From contig JBAJNM010000007.1 in assembly GCA_036881865.1 (NCBI GenBank), positions 1-64,000 on the forward strand: DNA of 64,000 nt, written 5' to 3'. Position numbers and translations under genes: made by a program. The notes beneath the pieces are model-generated. The model worked only from the letters and a program-made list of their open reading frames with translations. It searched no databases and was not told where the DNA came from. Below are positions 51,189 through 62,536 of this stretch, in pieces (position 1 is the stretch's first letter; every line of letters starts with the position of its first letter). Source of the DNA: Parvularculales bacterium (GTDB lineage: Bacteria > Pseudomonadota > Alphaproteobacteria > JAPOUT01 > JBAJNM01).

Positions 51189-52766
51189 ATGACTGATAAT
51201 TCAACCAAACCTCGTCAAGAAACTGGTGAGAAAATTGTAATTTTTGATACTACATTGCGCGATGGCGAACAATCGCCTGGTGCATCAATGACACTGGAAG
51301 AAAAAGTAGAAATTGCTCGCGTTCTAGATATACTTGGCGTTGATGTAATTGAGGCTGGTTTTGCCATCGCCTCTAACGGCGACTTTGAAGCGGTGCGGGA
51401 AATCAGCGCTACCGTGAAAGAGGCTACTGTGTGCTCCCTTGCTCGTGCAGGAGAGAACGATATTCGTCGCGCAGCAGAAGCGCTAGTGGGTGCACGGAAT
51501 CCTCGCATTCATACGTTTTTGTCCACTAGTCCTATTCATATGAAGCATAAGCTGAAAATGGAGCCAGAAGACGTCCACGACGCTATTATTATGAGTGTTA
51601 CCACGGCTCGTAATTTGACAGCAGACGTAGAATGGTCACCGGAGGATGCTACCCGCACAGATCATGATTTTTTGTGCCGATGTGTGGAGTCTGCCATCAA
51701 GTCTGGAGCTCGTACGATTAATATCCCCGATACTGTGGGCTATAGCGTGCCAGAGGAATTTTACGATCTTATCACCATGTTGCGGGAGCGTGTATCGAAC
51801 AGCGATCAGGCGGTTTTTTCTGTTCACTGCCACAATGATTTGGGGCTGGGGGTCGCAAATTCTCTAGCCGGCATCGCTGCAGGCGCGCGGCAGGTAGAGT
51901 GTACCATCAACGGTATTGGCGAGCGGGCTGGCAATGCGGCTCTTGAGGAAGTCGTTATGGCCCTCAAGGTGCGTAACGATCGCATGCCCTATACAACAGG
52001 CGTCAATACGGAATTGCTGGCGCGAGCTTCACGATTGGTATCGTCTTCTACATCTTTTCCAGTGCAATACAATAAGGCTATTGTGGGGCGTAACGCTTTT
52101 GCTCATGAGTCAGGCATTCATCAAGATGGCATGCTGAAAAACAATCAGACCTATGAGATTATGAACCCTGAGAGTGTTGGGATTGCAAAGACGTCTCTGG
52201 TTATGGGTAAACACTCAGGCCGTCATGCGTTTCGAGAGAAACTTTCAGAGTTAGGGTACGATCTAGGAGCCAATGCTCTGCAGGATGCCTTTGCGCGGTT
52301 TAAGGATTTAGCGGATCGCAAGAAGCATGTGTTTGATGATGATATTATTGCTCTGGTTGACGATGGCATGGCGCGGGGAACAGACAGAGTAAAACTGGTT
52401 TCTTTACGAATTGTTGCAGGTACTGGGGAGAAACCTACCGCTGAATTAACCCTTGAAATTGATGGGCAGGAGCAAACGGCTGTGTCGCATGGGGATGGTC
52501 CGGTGGATGCAATTTTTATTGCCATTCGCAATCTATTTGCCCATGAGGCACGATTGCTTCTTTATGATGTGCATGCGGTCACCGAGGGCACAGACGCTCA
52601 GGCGGAGGTCAGTGTGCGGCTTGAAGAAAAAGGACGCGCTGTTACAGGGCGTGGGGCTGATACCGATACCATGGTCGCGTCAGCACGGGCCTATATCAGC
52701 GCTCTCAATCGTCTTCTATTAAAGCGCCAAAAACAAGTGCTGGAAGATATGGCACTTACCCAGTAG
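51189..52766 (+). CDS. leuA: 2-isopropylmalate synthase
   Basis: LeuA condenses acetyl-CoA with 2-oxoisovalerate, committing carbon to leucine. The catalytic TIM barrel opens with [19 protein letters not shown] (metal aspartate and catalytic arginine), and metal histidines lie in [22 protein letters not shown]-type NGIGERAGN follows. The C-terminal domain (about residues 390-525) is the leucine-binding allosteric domain. ATG 51189 gives 525 residues, the normal length; an ATG at 51150 would add 13. It stands apart from ilvIC, with a LysR gene upstream and mreB downstream. Confidence 0.96.
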   Translation: MTDNSTKPRQETGEKIVIFDTTLRDGEQSPGASMTLEEKVEIARVLDILGVDVIEAGFAIASNGDFEAVREISATVKEATVCSLARAGENDIRRAAEALVGARNPRIHTFLSTSPIHMKHKLKMEPEDVHDAIIMSVTTARNLTADVEWSPEDATRTDHDFLCRCVESAIKSGARTINIPDTVGYSVPEEFYDLITMLRERVSNSDQAVFSVHCHNDLGLGVANSLAGIAAGARQVECTINGIGERAGNAALEEVVMALKVRNDRMPYTTGVNTELLARASRLVSSSTSFPVQYNKAIVGRNAFAHESGIHQDGMLKNNQTYEIMNPESVGIAKTSLVMGKHSGRHAFREKLSELGYDLGANALQDAFARFKDLADRKKHVFDDDIIALVDDGMARGTDRVKLVSLRIVAGTGEKPTAELTLEIDGQEQTAVSHGDGPVDAIFIAIRNLFAHEARLLLYDVHAVTEGTDAQAEVSVRLEEKGRAVTGRGADTDTMVASARAYISALNRLLLKRQKQVLEDMALTQ

Positions 52767-52937
52767 CGCTCTCCGTAGGGGCATTACAAGCGAGTTGCAC
52801 CTTTATTTCAGTGGCGAATGTGGCCTTCAATGGCAGATTATGCTAGACGTTAGCCATGAGTAAGGCAGGGGTGGGCAAGAGAGTGCGTCACTGATTTTAG
52901 CTCTGTCTCACTGCCACCTTTGTTGAGAGGATGTTGA

Positions 52938-53978
<1,041 letters not shown>

Positions 53979-54092
53979 AGCATTGACTGAGTTCTTAACA
54001 TGAGGAATTTCAGTTTGTTGCCATGATAGCTATATCAAAAGTGTACCCCTAAAAGCACGGTGTAAGATACGCCTAAGTGAAAGATATTCGCT

Positions 54093-54935
54093 GTGAGAGC
54101 ATTAAGCCAACTGTTACAAAGATTATCGCGTCTTTATGCACCGCTTTTGTTTTTTATTGTTATGGGGTTGACTCTTTTGATGTTTGGTCGCTTTGAGTCT
54201 TACTATTTAGAAAAAGCTAGCCAAATATCAATGGATGTTTTATCGCCTGTTTTGCTTATCATATCACGTCCAGCAGAAACTATTTCTCAGTGGGGTGAAG
54301 GGATTGAGAATTATTTTAACGTTTTTGACGATAATCAGAAGCTAAGAGAGGAAACAGCTCGTCTTAGAGTGTGGCGGGAAAGGGCATTACTGCTTGAATC
54401 TCGCATTGCTGAGTATGAGTCTCTTCTTAATGTTCAATCTGAACCGGAAATAACATATCTGACGGGCCGTATCATCAGCGATTCAAACAGTCCTTTTGTG
54501 CATACGGTTTTGATTAATATCGGACAAAATCAAGGTGTAGAAAACGGGCAGGCGGTTATGGATAGTCTTGGTCTGATAGGGCGTATTGTTGCAGTAGGCC
54601 GTTGGAGTAGTCGGGTGCTTTTATTGACGGATTTGAACAGCAGAATACCGGTATTGGTGGAGCCGGGTAATTATCACGCTATTCTTGCTGGGAAGAATAC
54701 AGAGACACCGTGGTTAGCATATCTTCCTGCAGATCAAGAAGTAGAACGAGGTAATAGAGTTGTTACGTCAGGTTATGGGGGGTTTTTACCACCAGGATTA
54801 CCTATCGGTATTGTGACAGAGTCACAAGAGGGCAAGTCTACGGTTAAGCTCTTTGCTGATTTATCAACCACCCACAACGTGCGTATTCTAAAATATAATT
54901 TGGATCTTGATGTTCCAAGGCATTCTGATAACTAA
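54093..54935 (+). CDS. mreC: rod shape-determining protein MreC
   Basis: MreC is a bitopic scaffold protein that activates the PBP2-RodA synthase. A membrane segment (about residues 16-33, PLLFFIVMGLTLLMFG) is followed by a coiled coil (NYFNVFDDNQKLREETARLR) and the beta-barrel domains (VENGQAVMDSLGLIGRIVAV, LLLTDLNSRIPVLVE, VVTSGYGGFLPPGLPIGIV). The start codon is GTG with little ribosome-site support. There are 280 residues. It is 114 nt after mreB and 55 nt before mreD. Confidence 0.93.
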   Translation: MRALSQLLQRLSRLYAPLLFFIVMGLTLLMFGRFESYYLEKASQISMDVLSPVLLIISRPAETISQWGEGIENYFNVFDDNQKLREETARLRVWRERALLLESRIAEYESLLNVQSEPEITYLTGRIISDSNSPFVHTVLINIGQNQGVENGQAVMDSLGLIGRIVAVGRWSSRVLLLTDLNSRIPVLVEPGNYHAILAGKNTETPWLAYLPADQEVERGNRVVTSGYGGFLPPGLPIGIVTESQEGKSTVKLFADLSTTHNVRILKYNLDLDVPRHSDN

Positions 54936-54990
54936 ATTGAGAATAATGATAGCCGATATGAGAATTAAGTGTAATGGCTGATTTTTTTGG

Positions 54991-55527
54991 ATGAGCTGGC
55001 CACAAGTAAAAATTATAGGTCCCCCAGACGGATTGTCTCATCGACTTGTACTTCTAGTGCTTGGTGTTTTGTGTGTTTTGCTTTCTATTGTACCGATTGC
55101 GAGTGGCCAGAGTATTTCTCTGTTTGGGGGATTACCTATCATGATGATTTATTTCTGGGCCTTAAGACAACCTAAAACCATGACCCCTCTGATAGTCTTT
55201 CTTATAGGGTTATTTCATGATTTTCTCATAGGGGCTCCCGCCGGATTTTATGCCCTTATTTATTCTCTGATATATGCCATCATGATTGCTCAAAGTGCCA
55301 CGCGCATGCGCTGGGTTTTTGAGACAGCATGGTTAGGATTTGCAGTAGTAGTTATAATAGCTTGTGGGCTGACGGGTTTTGTTGGGTTCATTTTTATCGG
55401 TTATGGGTCAATTTGGGCGCTCATTATTAATAATCTGTTGGCGATAGCATTATATCCTCTTGTGAGCTTTATATTTGAAGCTCTTAACCTCCGGGTCTTT
55501 GCAGTAGTGGGAGTGGATAGACCATGA
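54991..55527 (+). CDS. mreD: rod shape-determining protein MreD
   Basis: MreD is a small polytopic inner-membrane protein of the elongation complex. About five hydrophobic segments occupy most of the 178 residues, with GLFHDFLIGAPAGFYALIY being the most family-like stretch. The sequence family is weakly conserved, so position between mreC and mrdA is important evidence. The stop overlaps the mrdA start (ATGA), so they are translationally coupled. Confidence 0.9.
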   Translation: MSWPQVKIIGPPDGLSHRLVLLVLGVLCVLLSIVPIASGQSISLFGGLPIMMIYFWALRQPKTMTPLIVFLIGLFHDFLIGAPAGFYALIYSLIYAIMIAQSATRMRWVFETAWLGFAVVVIIACGLTGFVGFIFIGYGSIWALIINNLLAIALYPLVSFIFEALNLRVFAVVGVDRP

Positions 55528-57428
55528 GCTATGACGATTTTTATGATACTGAACAACGCCAGTTGACACGGCGTATGATGTTACTAGGTGCGGGGCAAGC
55601 AGCATTATTTGGTGGTCTTGCGGCGAGGATGTTTTATCTTCAGGTCGTGCAGTATGATTATTACTCAATGCTGGCTGAAGACAATCGGATTAAAGTTCGT
55701 CTGTTAATTCCACTACGTGGCCGTATTGTAGATCGTAGCGGTGTTTCTCTAGCTGTTAATAGGCAAGAATTTCGTGTTGCTTTGGTTCCCGAATCTGTGG
55801 AGAGCATCCCCGATGCTCTTGATAAAGTTAGGGACATTATCACGCTGGATGAGGCGGTATACAACAGAGTTATAGAAAACGCCCAACAAGCTCCGAGGTT
55901 TGCCCCTATCACGGTGGCTAGTAATTTAACATGGGAGCAATTTTCCAAACTCAACATCAATGTACCGAATCTCCCAGGTCTGTATCCAGAGGTGGGGTAT
56001 AAGCGCCATTATCCATGGCGTGGGTCGGCTGCTCATATTATTGGGTATGTAGGGGCTACCTCTCCTGATGATATCTCTTTTGAGGGTAAGAGTTCTGATG
56101 ATGGTCAGACTGTTGATCCGTTGCTGAAATTACCGGATTTTCGTATCGGCAGGCGCGGTGTTGAAAGAGGTGTTGACCGCTTGCTACGTGGTGCTGCAGG
56201 GGTAAGTCGGGTTGAGGTTAACGCTTTTGGTCGTGTAATACGGGAGGTAGATCGAAAACTAGGAGAATCAGGTCGGGATGTAGCGCTAACGCTGGATATG
56301 GATACCCAAGCCTATGCTGCCCGTTTGTTAGAAGGTAAAAGTGGGGCTAGCGTGGTTTTGGATACTCAAAATGGCGACGTTATCTCTATAGTGTCCGCTC
56401 CATCGTATGATCCCAATGAGCTTAGTGATGGTATCACGCAGGAAAATTGGCAACGCCTTCTTCGGGACCCGAAAAAACCATTATTGGATCGCACGTTGGC
56501 TGGCCAATATCCGCCGGGGTCTACATTCAAACTTGTTGTGGTACTTGCGGCTCTTGAGAACAATATTATAAGTCCTTCCCTCAAGATAACGTGTCAGGGA
56601 GTTTATAGTTTTGGAGGACGGCAGTTTCATTGTTGGAAAAAAGAGGGGCATGGCACTCTTGATCTGGTGGGGAGCATAACACACTCTTGCGATATCTATT
56701 TTTACGAACTGGCCCGTAAGGTGGGAATTAACGCGATTTCTGATATGGCAGGTCGGTTGGGGTTAGGACAAAAGTTTAACATAGGCTTTGATATAGGTCT
56801 TGCGGAGCAAAGGGGAGGTCTTATTCCAACGCGAGATTGGAAGAAAGATAATTTTGGTGAGATTTGGTATGCGGGAGAAACATTGATTTTGGGTATAGGG
56901 CAGGGGTATGTGCTCACTACGCCGATGCAGCTTGCTGTTATGACGGCGCGCCTCGCTAGTGGTAATTTGGATCTAACCCCTCGGCTTGTGTGGAATGGGG
57001 AAAGGGCGGCATTGGGAGCACAAGATGTTCAAACGGCCTCTCCCAAATTGTCTGACTATGCTCTGAATGTGGTGCGGGAGGGTATGATTGCGGTTTCTAA
57101 TACTCCCGACGGTACTGCTTATGGGGCGCGACTTAGGCTTCCGGGTGTAGCTCTGGCGGGAAAGACGGGTACCTCTCAGGTGCGTCGTATTACTGAAAGT
57201 GAACGTCTTACGGGTGTCTTGGACAATGAAGAGTTAGAGTGGAAAATGCGTGACCATGCTCTGTTTGTTGGTTATGCGCCGGTAGATAAGCCGCGTTATG
57301 CTATATCTGTTGTGGTAGAGCATGGGGGGAGTGGATCACGGGTGGCGGCTCCTATTGCTCGTGATCTGATGACTCACGTTCTCAAGCGTGATCTGACATC
57401 GCTTGGGCCTTATAGTCAGGATGTTTAA
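55524..57428 (+). CDS. mrdA: peptidoglycan D,D-transpeptidase MrdA (PBP2)
   Basis: PBP2 is the elongation-specific class B transpeptidase, partner of RodA. A membrane segment (about residues 18-42) precedes the pedestal domain (GRIVDRSGVSLAVNR, LPGLYPEVGYKRHYP, GRRGVERGVDRLLRG). Transpeptidase motifs are S333-T-F-K336, S388-C-D390 and K547-T-G549. The SxD second motif is normal for PBP2. The length of 634 residues is typical. It overlaps mreD by 4 nt and is 27 nt from rodA. Confidence 0.96.
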   Translation: MSYDDFYDTEQRQLTRRMMLLGAGQAALFGGLAARMFYLQVVQYDYYSMLAEDNRIKVRLLIPLRGRIVDRSGVSLAVNRQEFRVALVPESVESIPDALDKVRDIITLDEAVYNRVIENAQQAPRFAPITVASNLTWEQFSKLNINVPNLPGLYPEVGYKRHYPWRGSAAHIIGYVGATSPDDISFEGKSSDDGQTVDPLLKLPDFRIGRRGVERGVDRLLRGAAGVSRVEVNAFGRVIREVDRKLGESGRDVALTLDMDTQAYAARLLEGKSGASVVLDTQNGDVISIVSAPSYDPNELSDGITQENWQRLLRDPKKPLLDRTLAGQYPPGSTFKLVVVLAALENNIISPSLKITCQGVYSFGGRQFHCWKKEGHGTLDLVGSITHSCDIYFYELARKVGINAISDMAGRLGLGQKFNIGFDIGLAEQRGGLIPTRDWKKDNFGEIWYAGETLILGIGQGYVLTTPMQLAVMTARLASGNLDLTPRLVWNGERAALGAQDVQTASPKLSDYALNVVREGMIAVSNTPDGTAYGARLRLPGVALAGKTGTSQVRRITESERLTGVLDNEELEWKMRDHALFVGYAPVDKPRYAISVVVEHGGSGSRVAAPIARDLMTHVLKRDLTSLGPYSQDV

Positions 57429-57455
57429 GGCAGAGCTTTTGAGGGGGTAGGTTGA

Positions 57456-58646
57456 ATGTTTAATTTAGCTACACAAAAGGTACAAAGTGATACGCTGTAC
57501 GGAAAAGTTCAGCGTATAGACTGGGGTTTAGTCTTGGTACTGACATTGCTTGCTGGTGTAGGTTTTGCTCTGTTGTATTCGGCCACTCGTGGTGTTCTGG
57601 AGTCGTGGCCTATTCAGCAAATGATACGCTTTTCTATTGGCATCGTGTGTGCCACAGCCGTAGGGTTGGTGAGTTTGCGCGTTTGGCATGGGATAGCATG
57701 GTTATCTTATGGTGCGGCTTTGTTGTTGCTTATTCTGGTTCCCTTATTGGGGGGGGCCACTACGGGGGCTCAGCGCTGGTTGGATTTAGGAATCATAAAA
57801 TTTCAACCCTCGGAGCCTATGAAATTGGCTCTGATTTTAGCGCTGGCGCGTTATTACGAGAGTTTACCCGCTAAAGATATCTCTCGCCTTCGTTTTATGA
57901 TTATACCGGTGGTTCTTACGTTGATACCGGCGATGTTAATTATGCGGCAACCGGATCTGGGAACAGCTTTTCTAATTGTAGCTACTGGAGGTATTATTAT
58001 ATTTCTTGCTGGTGTGCGGATACTTTATTTTGTGCTTGTTGTTGTTGTAGGTGTTGCGTCTCTCCCGGTGTTATGGTCCTTTTTGAAAGACTATCAGAAA
58101 GAACGTATATTATCTTTTGTCGAGTCAGGCTATGATCCCTTAGGGGCGGGATATCATATTCTTCAGTCTCAGATTGCGCTGGGTTCGGGCGGTGTGTTTG
58201 GGCGCGGTTTTCTTCAAGGTACTCAGACTCAGTTGAGTTTTTTACCTGAACTACAGACAGATTTTATTTTCACAATTCTAGCGGAAGATTTTGGCTTGAT
58301 GGGTGGACTTGTTTTACTATTTTTATGTGGAGCAGTTTTGTGGATAGTCTTTCGGATTGCCCGCAATAGCGTGAGCACTTTTGGACATTTAATTGCGATG
58401 GGGGTTGGTGTGATATTTTTTCTTCATGCTTTTATTAACATGGCTATGGTTATGGGGCTACTTCCGGTTGTTGGTATTCCCTTGCCGTTGATTTCTTATG
58501 GAGGGTCGTCCATGTTGACGTTTCTATTAGGGTTTGGTTTGGTGTTGAGTGCCCATATTCATCAAAGACTTAAGATAAGTGGTGGTATAGGGGCAATGGG
58601 AGGCACACTAGCACTAGTGGATAATTTTCATAGCGAGAGAAAATAA
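57456..58646 (+). CDS. rodA: peptidoglycan glycosyltransferase RodA (SEDS family)
   Basis: RodA polymerises lateral-wall glycan from lipid II with PBP2. It is a SEDS protein of 396 residues and about ten membrane segments. Signatures are AQRWLDLGIIKFQPSEPMKL, MRQPDLGTAFLI, LPELQTDFIFTILAEDFGLM (with its catalytic-site aspartate) and GIPLPLISYGGSSM. It differs from FtsW at 11907 and sits next to mrdA, which identifies it as the elongation enzyme. A tRNA gene starts 27 nt downstream. Confidence 0.95.
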   Translation: MFNLATQKVQSDTLYGKVQRIDWGLVLVLTLLAGVGFALLYSATRGVLESWPIQQMIRFSIGIVCATAVGLVSLRVWHGIAWLSYGAALLLLILVPLLGGATTGAQRWLDLGIIKFQPSEPMKLALILALARYYESLPAKDISRLRFMIIPVVLTLIPAMLIMRQPDLGTAFLIVATGGIIIFLAGVRILYFVLVVVVGVASLPVLWSFLKDYQKERILSFVESGYDPLGAGYHILQSQIALGSGGVFGRGFLQGTQTQLSFLPELQTDFIFTILAEDFGLMGGLVLLFLCGAVLWIVFRIARNSVSTFGHLIAMGVGVIFFLHAFINMAMVMGLLPVVGIPLPLISYGGSSMLTFLLGFGLVLSAHIHQRLKISGGIGAMGGTLALVDNFHSERK

Positions 58647-58673
58647 GTATTCGCTTTTGCGCATACATGAAGA

Positions 58674-58749
<76 letters not shown>

Positions 58750-58768
58750 GTTTTTCAAATGCTATTCG

Positions 58769-59605
58769 TTATTGGCCTGAAATTGGCCAAAACGGCTGTT
58801 CGTCACGTAGATAAAAGGTTTGAACAGCGGCTTGTCCTTTGTTGGACAACAGCCAGCGCACAAAAGCGCGGGCTTCGTCGTGCCGTGTGTGGGGATGGCG
58901 GGCGGGGCTCACAATTATTACCGTATAATGATTGGGTGGGTAGGTAATCTGATCGCCAATCCATTGAAGATATTGGGTATTCCCGGATGCTAGCCATGTG
59001 GCGCGGTCAACTAGAGTATAAGCGTTAAGCTCGGCGGTGATGTTGAGAGTTGCGCCCATGCCAGCGCCGGTTTCCAAATACCAGTGACCACTCATGGGGG
59101 TAGGATCAATGCCTGTCTCATGCCAAAGCTTTTGTTCTGCATAATGAGTACCACTATTATCTCCTCTGGATACGAAAACCGGTTTGTTTGCCTGTTGGCC
59201 ATAGGCTGCAAGACGCTTAAACGCTTCAACACTGTTGGGAGCACTGTTTAGCATGGCCGGATCATTGGCGGGCCCTACAAGGCCAAAACGGCCTTCCATG
59301 ATGGGCAATCGCTCTGGGGCAAATTCGTCTTTAATAAAAGCACGTTCTAAAGCAGGATGATGGGTAAGCACGGCATCTGCATCGCCGTTGCGGGCTGTTT
59401 GTAGGGCGCGTCCGGTGCCTTGGGAAATAACGTGTACCACAATCCCTGTCTGCGCCGTAAACTGAGGTAGCAGATAAGTTAACAACCCGGAGTTCTCCAG
59501 AGAGGTTGTGGTAGCAAGGGTCAGGGTGGATGGTGCGGCGGAGGAGGTGAGAGGATACATCCACACAAAGAGAGCGATGGAAACAAGGTGCAATGAAGCA
59601 ATCAT
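58769..59605 (-). CDS. tupA: tungstate/molybdate-type ABC transporter substrate-binding protein
   Basis: This periplasmic binding protein captures an oxyanion, most probably tungstate. A signal peptide ends about PLTSSAAP. The TupA family marker TTTSLENSGLLTYLLPQF follows at once, and SRGDNSGTHYAEQKLW and YTLVDRATWL are further family segments. The length of 278 residues is normal. It overlaps the permease gene upstream (ATGA). Tungstate versus molybdate cannot be decided from sequence alone, but the TTTS motif and context favour TupA. Confidence 0.87.
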   Translation of the reverse strand: MIASLHLVSIALFVWMYPLTSSAAPSTLTLATTTSLENSGLLTYLLPQFTAQTGIVVHVISQGTGRALQTARNGDADAVLTHHPALERAFIKDEFAPERLPIMEGRFGLVGPANDPAMLNSAPNSVEAFKRLAAYGQQANKPVFVSRGDNSGTHYAEQKLWHETGIDPTPMSGHWYLETGAGMGATLNITAELNAYTLVDRATWLASGNTQYLQWIGDQITYPPNHYTVIIVSPARHPHTRHDEARAFVRWLLSNKGQAAVQTFYLRDEQPFWPISGQ

Positions 59606-60303
59606 AATGAAGCACGAGCCGAAGAACTAAGGGCAGCTACCACGCTGTTTACACCGAGAGCAATAAAAAGTAAAATAAGACCCAACGCCAGAGCCAAAGA
59701 TAGATTACCTTTGCTGGTCTCTAGAGCAATGGTGGTCGTCATCACGCGGGTATAGTGGTCAATGTTACCGCCAACAATCATAACAGCCCCCACTTCAGCA
59801 CTTGCGCGCCCAAAACCGGCAAGAGCTACTACAATCAAACTACTGCGAGCCTCCCATAATAAAGTGGTGGCAGCTTGCCTTGGGCGAACACCAAACGAGA
59901 GTAACTGCTCCCGATATTCAGCCCACATGTCTTCGGTGACTTGTCGGGTGAGGGCGGCAACAATGGGGAGAGCTAAAACAGTCTGAGCAACAACCATGGC
60001 GGTGGGGGTGTAAAGCAAACCCAGAACTCCGAGAGGGCCAGAGCGCGATAAAATTAAGTAAATGAACAAACCTACCACCACAGGAGGTAGCCCCATAGCG
60101 GCGTTAACGATGACAATCATCATGCGGCGTCCAGGTAGGGTGGTAAGGGCAAGAATAACGCCCAGAGGCATGCCAAGAAGGGCTGCAAGAAATGTTGCTG
60201 TTAGGCTGACATAAAGTGACAGCCCTACAATTTCTAGAAGATCAGAGTCAGCATGTGTTACCAGATGAAAGGCTATCATCATTGAATCGGTGAAGTTAGT
60301 CAT
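59602..60303 (-). CDS. tupB: tungstate/molybdate-type ABC transporter permease
   Basis: The permease has 233 residues and about five to six membrane segments. The ABC permease loop is seen in EYREQLLSFGVRPRQAATTLLWEARSSLIVVALAGFGRA, with the EAA-type glycine. MGLPPVVVGLFIYL and AEVGAVMIVGGNIDHYTRVMTT are typical of TupB. It overlaps tupA by 4 nt. Its start abuts the divergent ATPase gene. Confidence 0.88.
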   Translation of the reverse strand: MTNFTDSMMIAFHLVTHADSDLLEIVGLSLYVSLTATFLAALLGMPLGVILALTTLPGRRMMIVIVNAAMGLPPVVVGLFIYLILSRSGPLGVLGLLYTPTAMVVAQTVLALPIVAALTRQVTEDMWAEYREQLLSFGVRPRQAATTLLWEARSSLIVVALAGFGRASAEVGAVMIVGGNIDHYTRVMTTTIALETSKGNLSLALALGLILLFIALGVNSVVAALSSSARASL

Positions 60304-60331
60304 GGGGCGTATTATACGGTATTATGAGTTC

Positions 60332-61087
60332 ATGAGAATTGTCGATGATAGAAAGAGGCTTTCGCTGGAACTGAAGGGCGTTTGTTACAATGCAGGTGGT
60401 TCTATCTTGATACGAGATATGAGTTTGCGGATTGAAGCAGAGCCATTGACGATTGTGCTAGGGCCTAATGGGGCTGGAAAAAGCCTTACACTTAGGCTTA
60501 TTCATGGGTTGATAAAGCCAGATAAAGGTAAGATACGTTGGTGTAGCTCGATAATTCCCTGTGCTGCGCGAGATTCCTACACAAGGCCTGTTATCTTTCA
60601 GGCCATGGTGTTTCAGCGTCCTGTTATCTTGCGACGTTCGGTTTTGGGTAATGCACTTTATGGTCTACGCCAGCATGGTGTTAAACGGCGGGTAGCGTTA
60701 GCGCGAGCGCATCATGCTCTTGAGGGGGTAGGCCTTGCAGCACAGGCACATCAAAGTGCAAGTACGTTAAGTGGTGGTGAGCGGCAGCGTTTGGCCCTAG
60801 CTAGAGTCTGGGCTATGAGGCCGGAGGTGTTGTTTTTGGATGAACCCACCGCCAATCTTGATCCAGCCTCAACGCGTAGGGTGGAGGATATTGTGCGACT
60901 GATGGGAGAGGAGGGTACAAAAATTATCATGACCACTCATGATATTGACCAGGCTCGGCGGTTGGCGGATGAAGTTGTGTTTTTGCACCAAGGCACCTTG
61001 TTGGAGAAAACGCCTGCCAAAGATTTTTTTACTAACCCTCAAACAAGAGCCGCTCGTGCTTTTTTGTCAGGTGATTTTCTACAGTGA
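60332..61087 (+). CDS. tupC: ABC transporter ATP-binding protein, tungstate-type
   Basis: This ATPase probably energises the divergent TupBA. Walker A is VLGPNGAGKSLTLRLIHGL, the ABC signature is LSGGERQRLALAR and Walker B is VLFLDEPTANLDP, followed by the switch histidine in MTTHDIDQARRLADEV. The start is uncertain: ATG 60332 fits the domain start, while 60302 and GTG 60290 are in frame and would overlap tupB on the other strand. About 251 residues. It is on the opposite strand from tupAB, unlike the usual single tupABC operon. Confidence 0.85.
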   Translation: MRIVDDRKRLSLELKGVCYNAGGSILIRDMSLRIEAEPLTIVLGPNGAGKSLTLRLIHGLIKPDKGKIRWCSSIIPCAARDSYTRPVIFQAMVFQRPVILRRSVLGNALYGLRQHGVKRRVALARAHHALEGVGLAAQAHQSASTLSGGERQRLALARVWAMRPEVLFLDEPTANLDPASTRRVEDIVRLMGEEGTKIIMTTHDIDQARRLADEVVFLHQGTLLEKTPAKDFFTNPQTRAARAFLSGDFLQ

Positions 61088-61101
61088 AGGGGGTGAAATT
61101 T

Positions 61102-62289
61102 ATGACTCATTTAGATATTCAAGCTGCTGCTACAAATTTTATACCTCAGTTACAGGCGCGAGCTGATGAAATTGAAAGTAATCGCTTTTTGCCGCAAGAC
61201 CTTGCTCAATCGTTTGCCGAGGCTGGCTTGTATGCCAGTTTGATGCCTCAGATCTATGGAGGTTTGGAGTTGCCACCTATGGATGCGCTACGGTTGTTTG
61301 AAACGTTGGCGCAGGGGGATGCGTCTGCAGCATGGTGCGTCATGATTGGGGCTACCTCTGGTATGATGGTTGCGTGGATGCCTCCTGAAGCGGCTTGTGA
61401 GGTGTGTGGTATGAAAACACCGGATGCCCTGCTGCCGTCCGTTGAAAGCCTACCTGTATTGGCGGGGGTTTTTGCCCCTATGGGGAGTGCCATTCCGGAG
61501 GGAGATGGTTTTAGGGTGCAGGGACGTTGGTCATGGGGGTCGGGAAGCCGCAATGCTCACTGGATTGCCGGTGGTTGTATGGTTATGCGGGATGGCGAAC
61601 CGGAACGCATGGCGAATGGTTTGCCTTTGAGCCGTATGATGATGGCTCCGGCGGGGGAGGTTAATCTGTTGGATACATGGCACGTCTCCGGCCTGTGTGG
61701 GACGGGTAGTACAGATTTTGTGATGGAGGATTGTTTCATACCACAAGACCGAGCCATTAGTCTGGTAACGGGTAAGCCCCTTGATAGACCGGTTTATAAA
61801 TTTTCCATCTTTAGTTTTTTGGCGGTAGCGGTGTCTTCTGTGTGTTTTGGTATTGCACGGGGTGCACTGGATGATTTGATTGTGCTGGCCGCAGAAAAAA
61901 GATCGCAAGGGGCCGTTAAGCCGCTGGCCTTGCGGGAGGCAACGCAAACTGATGTAGCGCGTTCTGAAGCGGTGGTGAGAAGTGCGCGGGCATTTTTGTA
62001 TGAAAGTGTTGAAAGAGCGTGGGAGAGTGTTAATAAGAACGGATATGTCAGCGTTGAGGAACGTCGTGATATGCGTCTTGCAGCGGCTTATGGAGCGCAA
62101 GCGTGTGTGGATGTTGTAGATATTGCCTATAGACTTGGGGGTGGATCGTCAATTTTTCGAACCTCACCTTTGCAAAGACGCTTTCGAGATATCCATGTAG
62201 CCACTCAGCATATGATGGTAGGGTCAAACAATTTGACTCAGATGGGGCGGTTGTTTCTGAACGTTGAAACAGACACTACTATGTTTTAG
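61102..62289 (+). CDS. acyl-CoA dehydrogenase-fold flavin monooxygenase-like protein
   Basis: This belongs to the acyl-CoA dehydrogenase superfamily branch that includes DszC, HpaB and HsaA-type flavin-dependent monooxygenases. The substrate helix region (QARADEIESNRFLPQDLAQSFAEAGL) is followed by a middle beta domain (GRWSWGSGSRNAHWIAGGC, DTWHVSGLCGTGSTDFVMED) and a helical C-terminal domain (CVDVVDIAYRLGGGSSIFRTSPLQRRFRDIHVATQHMM). ATG 61102 has GGGGGTGA 7 nt upstream. There are 395 residues. No flavin reductase partner is in the window, and the substrate is unknown. It follows tupC by 14 nt. Confidence 0.82.
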   Translation: MTHLDIQAAATNFIPQLQARADEIESNRFLPQDLAQSFAEAGLYASLMPQIYGGLELPPMDALRLFETLAQGDASAAWCVMIGATSGMMVAWMPPEAACEVCGMKTPDALLPSVESLPVLAGVFAPMGSAIPEGDGFRVQGRWSWGSGSRNAHWIAGGCMVMRDGEPERMANGLPLSRMMMAPAGEVNLLDTWHVSGLCGTGSTDFVMEDCFIPQDRAISLVTGKPLDRPVYKFSIFSFLAVAVSSVCFGIARGALDDLIVLAAEKRSQGAVKPLALREATQTDVARSEAVVRSARAFLYESVERAWESVNKNGYVSVEERRDMRLAAAYGAQACVDVVDIAYRLGGGSSIFRTSPLQRRFRDIHVATQHMMVGSNNLTQMGRLFLNVETDTTMF

Positions 62290-62314
62290 AGACGTGTTTT
62301 AGAGTTGCAAAGCG

Positions 62315-62328
62315 CCTCTTGTAAGAGG
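62315..62328 (+). terminator. weak candidate terminator after the monooxygenase gene
   Basis: CCTCT (62315-62319) and AGAGG (62324-62328) can pair around a TGTA loop, followed by TTTG. The stem is short and the T-run poor, so termination is uncertain. It is 26 nt past the stop codon. Confidence 0.3.
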
Positions 62329-62536
62329 TTTGATGATGCAATGATCGATAAGATCGGTATGATTTTTGAAAGTTTTGCACCACATTGTTAAATTCTTTTA
62401 TGTGTTGGTCCTAGTGCGGTGCGTCTAGGGGAAAATACACTGAAACTGGGAATGTAGCAGATCTAGCCTCGTCCGCTAGAGATATAAAAATCATAATTCT
62501 GCGACGGAATTTGGTCTGCTGTCCGTTTAACCTTAT

